Below are positions 41,005 to 48,170 of a DNA stretch of 64,000 nt, piece after piece. The DNA is from Microbacterium binotii (lineage in GTDB: Bacteria; Actinomycetota; Actinomycetes; Actinomycetales; Microbacteriaceae): contig NZ_CP090347.1 of assembly GCF_021398715.1 (NCBI RefSeq), positions 124,001 through 188,000 of the forward strand, given 5' to 3'. How positions within the stretch are numbered: position 1 is the first letter of the stretch; the number at the start of each line of letters is the position of its first letter. The position numbers and the translations under genes are program-made. The notes beneath the pieces are model-generated. The model made no database searches and was not told the DNA's origin. It worked only from the letters and a program-made list of their open reading frames with translations.

Positions 41005-41133
41005 GGACCCAGGATCGCACCGGCCCCGCCGAGCCACAAACCAACCGGCATCCGAACGATGCTCGAGGGGCCCGGCGCGTCGTGTCTCGGGCCGCGGGGC
41101 CGCGTCCCGGGTCCCTCGAGCCGGGGATGCTGC

Positions 41134-43836
41134 TCAGCGCTGCGCGAGCCGCCAGACGCGCGCGCGGGTGAACGGCTGCTGGTACGGGCGCACGCCCAGT
41201 GCACGGGCGATCGCGTTGCCGATCGCCGGGGCCACCGGGTTGTAGGGCGACTCGCTCATCGACTTCGCGCCGAACGGACCGAGGTCGTCACGGGTTTCGG
41301 CGAAGTACACCTCGGTGTCGACGATGTCGGCGAACTGCGGCACGCGGTACGTGCGGAATACGGGGTTCTCCACCCGGCCGTCCTCGTCGATCAGCACCTC
41401 TTCGTAGAGCGCGCTGCCGATGCCCTGGGCCGCGCCGCCCTCGACCTGGCCCCGGCACTGTGCGGGGTTGAGGACCGTGCCCGCATCCGCCGACTGGATG
41501 GACTGGAGGATGCGCACGGTGCCGGTCGAGGGATCGACGGCCACCCGCACGGCGTGCACGTTGAACGCCAGCGAGCGTACCTCGCCGAGCTCCGCGCCCG
41601 TCGCCGTCAACCCGTCCGGCGTCGCGTCGGATGCGGCCGCCACGATCTCCGCGAAGGAGATGAGCCGGTCGCCGGCGCGCACGCCGTCGGGGGTGAGTTC
41701 CGGTTCCGCATCCGGGACGAGCTCGCGGGCGATGTGCAGCATCCGCTGCTCGAGGGCGAGGCAGGCGGCGTAGAGCGCCTTGCCTGCCACCGTCACACCG
41801 GCCGAGGCGAAGGCGCCCGTGTCGTGGCTGACCAGGTCGGTGTCGGCGGTGCGCAGGTCGAGCCGCTCGATGTCGACACCGAAGACGGATGCGGCGATCT
41901 GGCGCAGCACGACCGTGGTGCCGTTGCCGAACTCGCTCGTACCGGCGCGCAGCGCGTAGGTGCCGTCGGGGCGCAGGGTGGCGGTGGTGTGGGAGATGTG
42001 CCCGAACGGTGCCATCGTGGCGATCATCGCGACCGCCATGCCCTCGCCGACCGCCCAGCCCTCGGGGGCGGTCACCCCGTTGCCGCGCCGCAACGCGGTC
42101 TCGGCCAGATCCAGGCACTGGTCCAGGCCGTACGAGCCCCAGCGGAGGTCGGGCTCGTGCAGGTCGTCGCCCGGCCGGATGACGTTGCGTCTCCGGAGCT
42201 CGAACGGGTCCATGCCGAGCGCGAGGGCCAGCTCGTCCATCGCCGACTCGACACCGAGGATCACCTGCCCGAGCCCGTAGCCGCGGAAGGCGCCGGAGGG
42301 CACGTTGTTCGTGTAGACGACCTCCGCGTGGATGCCGCGCACGGGCGAGCGGTACACCGTCATCGCGTCGGCGCACGCGTGGAACAGCACGCCCCGCGAG
42401 TGGTTGCCGTAGGCGCCGGTGTCGCTCAGCAGATCGAGCTTCATCGCGGTCAGCACGCCGTCGCGCGTCGCGCCGAGCGTCACCGCGACACGCATCGGAT
42501 GACGCAGTGCGGCGCGCTGGAACTCGTCGGTGCGGGAGAACTCGTACGAGACCGGACGACCGGTGTCGAGCACGGCGAGGGCCACGAGGTCCTCCGTGAA
42601 GATCTCCTGCTTGCCGCCGAAGCCCCCGCCGACGCGGGCAGCGTACACTCGCACCTCGGCGGGATCACGGCCGAAGATCCGTGCGATCTCATCGCGCACC
42701 AGGAACGGCACCTGGGTGCTGGAGCGGATGACGAGCCGCCCGTCGTCGTCGATCCACCCGATCGAGCCGTGCGTCTCGAGCTGTGCGTGCGTGACACGAC
42801 CGGTCTGCCAGGTTCCCGTGACGGTGACCTCGCTCGCCGCCAGCGCCTCCTCGACGTCACCGCCGTGGTTCTCCTGCAGGGACAGGACCGTGTTGCGATC
42901 GGCGTGGTCGACGCGGTCCTGCGGCGTGCGGTCCGGGTGCAGCAGCGGCGCGCCCGGGGTGCGGGCGGCCTCCGGGTCGAAGACGGCGGGCAGCACCTCG
43001 TAGTCCACCCGGATGGCGCGGCAGGCCGCATCCGCCGCCGCCGCGGTCTCGGCGACGACGGCGGCGACCCGCTGCCCCACGTGGCGCACCACCGAGTCGA
43101 GCATGCGGGTGTCGTCGGGGTCGTCCGTGCGGTGCTCGTGGCGGCCGGTCGAGTACCGGACGTCGGGGACGTCCTCATGCGTATAGACCGCCACGACACC
43201 CGGGATCGCGCGCGCGGCGGTCGTGTCGATCGAGCGGATGCGGGCGTGCGCGTGCGGCGAGGACAGCACGCGCAGCACGAGGGCTCCGACGACGGGCTCG
43301 TCGAAGGTGTAGGGCTCGAGTCCCTGCACGATGCGGCGCGCGGCGGGCGGGACGAGCGAGGTCCCGACGGCGCCGGTGGGCGCGGGGCCGGTCTCGCGCA
43401 CGGGGCCCAGCACCGACGAGCGGATGGCCTCGCGGATGGGGCGGTACCCGGTGCAGCGGCACAGGTTGCCCTTCATCTTGCGGTCGAGGTCGTCGAGATC
43501 GTGCTCGCAGACGGTGGATGCGGTCACGCTCATTCCGGGCGTGCAGAATCCGCACTGGAACCCGAAGTTCTCGGCGATCGCCTCCTGCACGGGGTGCAGC
43601 TCGCCGGGCGGGGCGAGGCCCGCGGCGGTCGTGACCGAACGGCCCTCCATCCGCACGGCCGGGATGATGCAGGAGTGCACGGGCTCGCCGTCCAGGAGCA
43701 CCGAGCATGCGCCGCAGTCGCCGGCGTCGCACCCCTTCTTCACCTCGGTGTGTCCGTGCTCGCGCAGGAGCGTGCGCAGGCACTGACCGGCGGCGGGCTC
43801 CGCATCCACGGGCTCGCCGTTGACCTCGAACCTCAT
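41134..43836 (-). CDS. Molybdenum hydroxylase, fused 2Fe-2S and molybdopterin subunit (XdhD-like)
   Basis: A 900-residue fusion. Residues 1-150 are the two 2Fe-2S domains: the plant-type cluster in KKGCDAGDCGACSVLLDG and the second in QCGFCTPGM and GNLCRCTGYRPI. The rest is the Mo-cofactor part of the xanthine dehydrogenase family (GRVTHAQLETHGSIGW, YAARVGGGFGGKQ, AFRGYGLGQVILGVES), with the catalytic Glu in FGAKSMSESPYNP, where the usual GAKGVGE is altered. The fusion resembles E. coli XdhD (YgfN), linked to purine oxidation. It overlaps the FAD-subunit gene upstream (ATGA). Confidence 0.92.
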   Translation of the reverse strand: MRFEVNGEPVDAEPAAGQCLRTLLREHGHTEVKKGCDAGDCGACSVLLDGEPVHSCIIPAVRMEGRSVTTAAGLAPPGELHPVQEAIAENFGFQCGFCTPGMSVTASTVCEHDLDDLDRKMKGNLCRCTGYRPIREAIRSSVLGPVRETGPAPTGAVGTSLVPPAARRIVQGLEPYTFDEPVVGALVLRVLSSPHAHARIRSIDTTAARAIPGVVAVYTHEDVPDVRYSTGRHEHRTDDPDDTRMLDSVVRHVGQRVAAVVAETAAAADAACRAIRVDYEVLPAVFDPEAARTPGAPLLHPDRTPQDRVDHADRNTVLSLQENHGGDVEEALAASEVTVTGTWQTGRVTHAQLETHGSIGWIDDDGRLVIRSSTQVPFLVRDEIARIFGRDPAEVRVYAARVGGGFGGKQEIFTEDLVALAVLDTGRPVSYEFSRTDEFQRAALRHPMRVAVTLGATRDGVLTAMKLDLLSDTGAYGNHSRGVLFHACADAMTVYRSPVRGIHAEVVYTNNVPSGAFRGYGLGQVILGVESAMDELALALGMDPFELRRRNVIRPGDDLHEPDLRWGSYGLDQCLDLAETALRRGNGVTAPEGWAVGEGMAVAMIATMAPFGHISHTTATLRPDGTYALRAGTSEFGNGTTVVLRQIAASVFGVDIERLDLRTADTDLVSHDTGAFASAGVTVAGKALYAACLALEQRMLHIARELVPDAEPELTPDGVRAGDRLISFAEIVAAASDATPDGLTATGAELGEVRSLAFNVHAVRVAVDPSTGTVRILQSIQSADAGTVLNPAQCRGQVEGGAAQGIGSALYEEVLIDEDGRVENPVFRTYRVPQFADIVDTEVYFAETRDDLGPFGAKSMSESPYNPVAPAIGNAIARALGVRPYQQPFTRARVWRLAQR

Positions 43837-44669
43837 ACGGCCTCCTCCAGCTCGGCCCGGATCCGTTCCGCGAACTCGATGCTCACCCCGCGCCGCCAGT
43901 CCGCCGACCCGAGGGGATCGGTGTAGTAGCCGGACACGGAACCGACGGATGCGGCCAGCGTCGCCGCATCCGGAAGCCCGGCGAAGCGCAGCACGGTGGG
44001 GGCAGCGGTGGCGGCGGTGAGGGTGAACACGCTCGCGCCGTCCTCGTCGACGCGGCCCGTGACGACCGCCCCGGAGCGGCCCAACTCGGCGAGGGCGATC
44101 TTGCGCAGGCGCACGGTGGAGCGCAGGGCGGATGCGGGGAACTCGAGCGCGCGCAGGACCTCGCCGGGGGCCAGCACGTTGGTGCCGTTGCCGGTGGGCA
44201 CCTCGGCCACGGGCATGCGGCGCTCGCCGCCGTCCGGCGTCCAGATGACGGCCGTGGCGTCGAGCGCTGCGGCGAGCGAGATCATGGCGCCCGCGGCGAA
44301 CGAGCGGCACACGTTGCCGCCGACGGTGGCGGTGTTCCAGATCTTGAACGAGGCGAGGAGGGCGTGCGCCGCATCCGCGACGAGGTGTGCGGCGGCCCAC
44401 TCGGCGGGCACCGGCGGCAGGTCTGCTGCGCGCCCCTCGGACCAGGCGAGGAAACGGGCGATCGTGCAGGTCGCCCCGACCCGCAGGCCGTCGTCGGTGA
44501 GCTCGATCTCGGGCCAGTCGAGGGTCGTGAGATCGACGAAGCCGGTCGTGCCCGGCAGGGGCTCGCTCATGAGCCAGGTGCCGCCCGCGATGAAGACCTC
44601 GCCCTCGTTCAGGCGCAGGTCGGACCGGCTTCGCGCCGGGCGGAAACTCGTGATGGTCGTGATGTCCAC
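43833..44669 (-). CDS. Molybdenum hydroxylase FAD subunit (YgfM/XdhB-like)
   Basis: A 278-residue FAD-binding subunit of the CO/xanthine dehydrogenase medium-chain family. It has the FAD loops IAGGTWLMSEPLPG (~28-41) and TVGGNVCRSFAAGAM (~112-126), then a C-terminal domain. It passes electrons from the Mo/Fe-S subunit to NAD or another acceptor. It is the first gene of the pair. GTGACCAACAT (minus strand, 44692-44682) lies just before it and matches sequences at two other purine promoters. Together with the downstream subunit it makes a complete xanthine-dehydrogenase-type enzyme. Confidence 0.92.
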   Translation of the reverse strand: MDITTITSFRPARSRSDLRLNEGEVFIAGGTWLMSEPLPGTTGFVDLTTLDWPEIELTDDGLRVGATCTIARFLAWSEGRAADLPPVPAEWAAAHLVADAAHALLASFKIWNTATVGGNVCRSFAAGAMISLAAALDATAVIWTPDGGERRMPVAEVPTGNGTNVLAPGEVLRALEFPASALRSTVRLRKIALAELGRSGAVVTGRVDEDGASVFTLTAATAAPTVLRFAGLPDAATLAASVGSVSGYYTDPLGSADWRRGVSIEFAERIRAELEEAV

Positions 44670-44791
44670 GGCTGCCTCGGGATGTTGGTCACATGAACAG
44701 CCCTCAGTGAACCAGGGCGGCGTTTCGTGGGTGTTTCGCGGGCGTGAGCCCGCGGTCCCTCGGCGAGCAGGCTACGCCCCGGCGGGTGCCC

Positions 44792-44854
44792 AACTCCTGC
44801 AGATCCGCCGTGCCGTACTCTGCCGCGCCGCTCACCGCCGGTTCTGCAGGAGTT
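44792..44854. repeat. 63-bp inverted-repeat element, copy A
   Basis: The ends are AACTCCTGCAGA and TCTGCAGGAGTT, a 12-bp perfect inverted repeat enclosing 39 bases. The outer arms are identical to those of copy B while the inside is unrelated in sequence, although the total length, 63 bp, is the same. Confidence 0.8.
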
Positions 44855-44920
44855 CGGACATCCCGGTGCGAGCGAAGCCGCGTTCGACTGCGGTCCGCAT
44901 CCGAGCGCCCGCGGCGACGC

Positions 44921-44983
44921 AACTCCTGCAGAACCCTGGCGTCGGGCGGACACTGGCCTCAATCGGCGGGTTCTGCAGGAGTT
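44921..44983. repeat. 63-bp inverted-repeat element, copy B
   Basis: Arms AACTCCTGCAGAACC and GGTTCTGCAGGAGTT (15-bp perfect inverted repeat) enclose 33 bases. It starts exactly 129 bp after copy A and lies 32 bp beyond the stop of the TetR gene, where it could act as that gene's terminator. Confidence 0.8.
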
Positions 44984-45014
44984 CGAACACTCCCTGTGCA
45001 CGCGGGGCGGCGGG

Positions 45015-45605
45015 TCAGCGCGGAGCCCACCCGGTGACCAGGATGCGGGCATTCTCGACGAGGTCCGCCGCCGCGGCGGGTTGTGCGCGCACGATCGCCA
45101 TGGCCGAGAGCACGTGCGCGGTGCAGGAGCGGGTGAGCACTGCGCGGCCTTCCGCGTCCAGATCGGGGCGTCGGGCGGCGACGCCGGCGGCGAAGGCCGT
45201 CGTCAGCTCGGCGCGGTACTGGCCGACCGCGCGCTTGACGTGCTCGTCGTCGGCCAGGGTGCCGCGCACGGTGTTCATCAGGAGGCAGCCGTGCTCGGCG
45301 AGATGTGTGCGGGGGGCTTGCAGGGCGGCGGCAAGACCGGTGAGGTAGGTCTCGAGCGCATCGGCGCTCACGGGGGCTCCCAGGAGAGGGGCGAGTCGTG
45401 GCCGGATCACCTCGTCGAGGTAGCTCTCGATCGCCGCGTCGAACAGCTCGCGCTTGCTGCCGAACGAGTGGTACAGGCTCGAACGGCCGAGCCCGGTGGC
45501 CGCCTCGAGGTCCGGAACGGATGCCTCGGCGTACCCGTGCTGCCAGAACACGTCGCGCGCGGCGCGCACGACCGCATCCTCGTCGAAGGTCCGAGTGCGA
45601 CCCAT
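45015..45605 (-). CDS. TetR-family transcriptional repressor
   Basis: A 196-residue regulator. The N-terminal HTH (about 5-55) reads TRTFDEDAVVRAARDVFWQH, YAEASVPDLEAATGLGRSSL and YHSFGSKRELF, and the C-terminal ligand domain has CLLMNTVRGTL, typical of the TetR_C group found near DUF1304 and oxidoreductase genes. ATG 45605 is preferred over 45635 because the latter would run into the operator region. It is divergent from the DUF1304 and quinone-reductase genes, which it most likely represses. Confidence 0.88.
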   Translation of the reverse strand: MGRTRTFDEDAVVRAARDVFWQHGYAEASVPDLEAATGLGRSSLYHSFGSKRELFDAAIESYLDEVIRPRLAPLLGAPVSADALETYLTGLAAALQAPRTHLAEHGCLLMNTVRGTLADDEHVKRAVGQYRAELTTAFAAGVAARRPDLDAEGRAVLTRSCTAHVLSAMAIVRAQPAAAADLVENARILVTGWAPR

Positions 45606-45626
45606 CCCGACCACCGCCTTTACTAG

Positions 45627-45663
45627 AACGTCCATTGCAGTATATATTGAAACGACCGTTGCA
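45627..45663. promoter_or_regulatory. Probable TetR operator, two 13-bp direct repeats
   Basis: AACGTCCATTGCA (45627-45639) and AACGACCGTTGCA (45651-45663) are 24 bp apart, so on the same face of about two helix turns. They flank the AT-rich GTATATATTG. AACGACCGTT is itself an inverted repeat. The AT-rich centre probably holds -10 elements for both directions. Confidence 0.65.
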
Positions 45664-45679
45664 ATAACAGGAGGATTCC

Positions 45680-46072
45680 ATGCTCATCGTCGGACTCGTG
45701 TTCGCGGGCCTCGCGGCCGTGCTGCACGTCTACATCTTCTGGATGGAATCGTTCGCATGGGATCGTCCCCGCACCCGCCAGACCTTCGGGCTGGGCAGTG
45801 ACGAGCAGGTGCAGATGACGAAGCCGATGGCGTACAACCAGGGCTTCTACAACCTGTTCCTCGCGATCACGGCCTTCGTCGGCATCGTCGGCGTCGCCGC
45901 GGGAGCGGTCGCGGTCGGAGCGGCCCTCGTGCTGACCGGAACCGGCTCGATGCTGGCGGCGGCCCTGGTGCTGCTGCTCTCGGATCGCACCAAGGCCCGC
46001 GCCGCGATCACGCAGGGCACCCTGCCGCTGCTCGCCGTCATCGCGACGACGATCGGCCTGCTGCTGCAGTAG
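45680..46072 (+). CDS. DUF1304 membrane protein
   Basis: A 130-residue protein with four membrane helices. The family marks are AVLHVYIFWMESFAWDRPRT near the start and YNQGFYNLFLAITAFVGI in the middle; the first helix carries His and Glu residues within the bilayer. The function is unknown. AGGAGG at 45669-45674 precedes the ATG. Its pairing with a divergent TetR gene and a downstream oxidoreductase suggests an inducible stress or detoxification unit. Confidence 0.88.
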   Translation: MLIVGLVFAGLAAVLHVYIFWMESFAWDRPRTRQTFGLGSDEQVQMTKPMAYNQGFYNLFLAITAFVGIVGVAAGAVAVGAALVLTGTGSMLAAALVLLLSDRTKARAAITQGTLPLLAVIATTIGLLLQ

Positions 46073-46145
46073 GACCCGCCCCGATCCTCGGGAGCGTCCA
46101 TCCGACGCCCCCGCCTTCCCTCACCCCACGAGAAAGAGGAACAAC

Positions 46146-47123
46146 ATGCGCGCCATCGTGCACTCCGCCTTCGGCGATCCCGCCGAGGTCCTTCACGTCG
46201 AGGATGCTCCGCTCCCGGAGCCCGGCGCGGGGCAGGTCCGCGTGCGGACGCTGCTCTCGCCCATCCACAACCACGATCTGTGGACCGTGCGCGGCACGTA
46301 CGGCTTCAAGCCGGAGCTTCCGGCGCGCGCCGGCACCGAGGCCGTCGGCGTCGTGGATGCGGTCGGTGAGGGCGTCGAGAACCTGAGCGTCGGTCAGCGC
46401 GTCGCCACCGGCGGCACCTTCGGCGTGTGGGCCGAGTACTTCATCGGCCACGCGGCCTCGATGATCCCGGTGCCCGACGCGATGGACGACGTCACCGCCT
46501 CCCAGCTGGTCTCCATGCCCTTCAGCGCCCTGAGTCTCATCGAATTCCTCGAGCTCGAGCGCGGCGACTGGCTCGTGCAGAACGCGGCGAACGGTGCCGT
46601 CGGTCGCCTCGTCGCGCAGCTCGCGGTGGCCCGCGGCCTGAACGTGCTCGGACTCGTGCGCCGCGACGCGGGCGTGGCGGAGCTCGAGGGCCTCGGGATC
46701 GGCAACGTCGTCTCGACCGAGAGTGAGAACTGGCGCGAGCGTGTCGCCGAGATCACCGGCGGCGCCCCGATCGTCGCCGGTGTGGACTCGGTCGGCGGTG
46801 CCGCATCCGGCGAGGTGCTCTCGCTGCTCGCCGAGAACGGCACGCTGGTCGCCTTCGGCGCGATGGCCTCGCCGATCATGGAGATCGCCTCGGGCGACGT
46901 GATCTTCAAGCAGGCCACGGTCAAGGGCTTCTGGGGCAGCAAGGTCAGCTCGTCGATGGCGCCCGCGCGCCGCGGCGAGCTGCTGCGCGAGCTCGTGACC
47001 CGGATCGGCGAGGGTGTTCTCACGCTTCCGGCGTCGCACACCTTCAGCTTCGACGAGATCTCGGATGCGGCCCGCGCCAACTTCGAGCCCGGCCGCATCG
47101 GCAAGGTGCTGCTCAAGCCCTGA
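46146..47123 (+). CDS. Zinc-binding-dehydrogenase-fold quinone oxidoreductase
   Basis: A 325-residue medium-chain oxidoreductase without zinc ligands. The start MRAIVHSAFGDPAEVLHVED, RAGTEAVGVVDAVGEGVE, the NADPH site NAANGAVGRLVAQLAVARGL and the VDSVGGAASGEVL region place it with NADPH:quinone / enoyl reductases of the MECR-like branch. It reduces quinones or alpha,beta-unsaturated carbonyls with NADPH. AAAGAGGA ends 5 nt before the ATG. It is the third member of the TetR module and converges on the nucleoside phosphorylase gene. Confidence 0.87.
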   Translation: MRAIVHSAFGDPAEVLHVEDAPLPEPGAGQVRVRTLLSPIHNHDLWTVRGTYGFKPELPARAGTEAVGVVDAVGEGVENLSVGQRVATGGTFGVWAEYFIGHAASMIPVPDAMDDVTASQLVSMPFSALSLIEFLELERGDWLVQNAANGAVGRLVAQLAVARGLNVLGLVRRDAGVAELEGLGIGNVVSTESENWRERVAEITGGAPIVAGVDSVGGAASGEVLSLLAENGTLVAFGAMASPIMEIASGDVIFKQATVKGFWGSKVSSSMAPARRGELLRELVTRIGEGVLTLPASHTFSFDEISDAARANFEPGRIGKVLLKP

Positions 47124-47139
47124 CCGCGCCTCCTCCCGC

Positions 47140-47208
47140 CGAGCGAGCATCCGTTCGCCGGGCGAGCATCCGATGGGGTGCTCACTCGGTGAACGGGTGC
47201 TCGTTCGC
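47140..47208. repeat. GAGCGAGCAT-family hairpin, copy A
   Basis: Two ~32-base arms (CGAGCGAGCATCCGTTCG and on; right arm ending GTGCTCGTTCG) around a GATG loop. Every mismatch between the arms is a transition that still allows G-U pairing in RNA. It lies between two converging genes, 17 nt from one stop and 12 nt from the other. A related element lies at 48097. Confidence 0.75.
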
Positions 47209-47219
47209 GTTGCGTGGGT

Positions 47220-47987
47220 TCAGAGCTCTAGCTCGACGGCGGTCTCGAGAGCTGCCTCGATCGAGCGCATCCACCCGTCCTTGAGCGCGGTGTTCTTCTC
47301 GTCGTACAGCGACGCGCCGTCGACGAGGTTGCTCGAGCAGGCGCAGACCATGCCGGCGCGCAGCCCCCGCATCCGCGCGACGATGTACAGCGCCGACGCC
47401 TCCATCTCGACGTTGAGGATGCCCATGCGGTTGAGCTGGCCGATCCACTCCGGCGTCTCGGCGTAGAACGCGTCGTCGCTCACGCTGATCCCGCTGTGCG
47501 AGCGCGTGCCGGATGCGGCGGCCAGCCGCTCGGAGTGCCGCTGCAGAGCGAGCGTGAGCGACAGGTCCGGCACGGCCGGGAAGCCCTTGGGAAGGTACGC
47601 GTCGGTCGTGCCGTCGTTGCGGAAACTGCCTTCGCTCACGAGCAGGTCGCCGGGTTCGATGCCCGGTTGGAGCCCGGCGGAGCTGCCGACGCGGATGAAC
47701 GAGGTCACGCCGACGCGGGCGAGCTCCTCCACGGCGATCGCGGTCGAGGGGCAGCCCATCCCGGTGGAGGTGGCCGTGATGTGGCGCCCCTTGTACCAGC
47801 CGGTCATCGTGCGGTGCTCGCGGTTGTGCGCGACCTCGCGCACGTCGGTCAGGAACTCGGCGACCAGCGGTACCCGGAACGGGTCGCCCGGCAGCAGAGC
47901 CACGGACGACACCTCTCCCGGCGCGATGCCGATGTGGTACTGCCGGGCGGTGAGACCGGCCTGGGACTTGTCGACGGGCTGAGACAT
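47220..47987 (-). CDS. Nucleoside phosphorylase (PNP/UDP family)
   Basis: A 255-residue phosphorylase of the hexameric uridine/purine nucleoside phosphorylase family. It has the N-terminal phosphate/ribose loop VALLPGDPFRVPLVAEFL, TATSTGMGCPSTAIAVEEL, FIRVGSSAGLQPGIEPGD and NVEMEASALYIVA (the ribose-binding Met-Glu-Xaa-Glu-like strand). It splits nucleosides with phosphate to base and ribose-1-phosphate, feeding the base-degrading enzymes here. Whether uridine or purine nucleosides are preferred is not clear. No operon partner is visible. Confidence 0.88.
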   Translation of the reverse strand: MSQPVDKSQAGLTARQYHIGIAPGEVSSVALLPGDPFRVPLVAEFLTDVREVAHNREHRTMTGWYKGRHITATSTGMGCPSTAIAVEELARVGVTSFIRVGSSAGLQPGIEPGDLLVSEGSFRNDGTTDAYLPKGFPAVPDLSLTLALQRHSERLAAASGTRSHSGISVSDDAFYAETPEWIGQLNRMGILNVEMEASALYIVARMRGLRAGMVCACSSNLVDGASLYDEKNTALKDGWMRSIEAALETAVELEL

Positions 47988-48096
47988 GCCTACTCCTCGG
48001 GTGCTGAGACGAACGGTTCGTCGCAGTCCCCGCCCTGGCTGTCGCCATGGTTGTTAGGACGCGCGGTCAGGCTAGCACCGCGCCGCCGGCTCCCCT

Positions 48097-48170
48097 CGCC
48101 GAGCGAGCATTCATTCGTCGAGTGAGCACCCGATCGAATGCTCGCTCGCCGAAAGGATGCTCTCTCGCGA
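48097..48170. repeat. GAGCGAGCAT-family hairpin, copy B (inside xdhC 3' end)
   Basis: It shares CGCCGAGCGAGCAT and the following TTCG/CGAG(T/C)GAGCA blocks with copy A and folds on itself through GAGCGAGCATTC and GAATGCTCGCTC. It overlaps the last 20 codons of xdhC, so the repeat supplies the end of that protein. Confidence 0.7.

Larger units (their letters stand above)
44670..45014. other. 345-bp gene-free region with promoter and two long inverted repeats
   Basis: The stretch between the FAD subunit gene and the TetR gene holds three things. First are the promoter elements of the molybdenum-enzyme operon (GTGACCAACAT, and GCGAAAC and ACGAAAC blocks on the minus strand near 44725-44745). 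Second is a short hairpin CGCGGGCGTGAGCCCGCG near 44738. Third are the two 63-bp inverted repeats listed separately. No open frame here looks coding. Confidence 0.6.

Noticed and set aside
38839..43926. A 1695-codon open frame on the plus strand
   Set aside because: It lies opposite three well-supported minus-strand genes (amidohydrolase, XRE-cupin, molybdenum hydroxylase), has Arg/Gly/His-rich low-complexity sequence and no motifs. Long antisense frames are expected in DNA of this GC content.
44792..44983. Possible CRISPR-like array (two spaced inverted repeats)
   Set aside because: Only two units, with repeats lying within each 63-bp element as arms rather than as direct repeats between spacers, and no cas genes.
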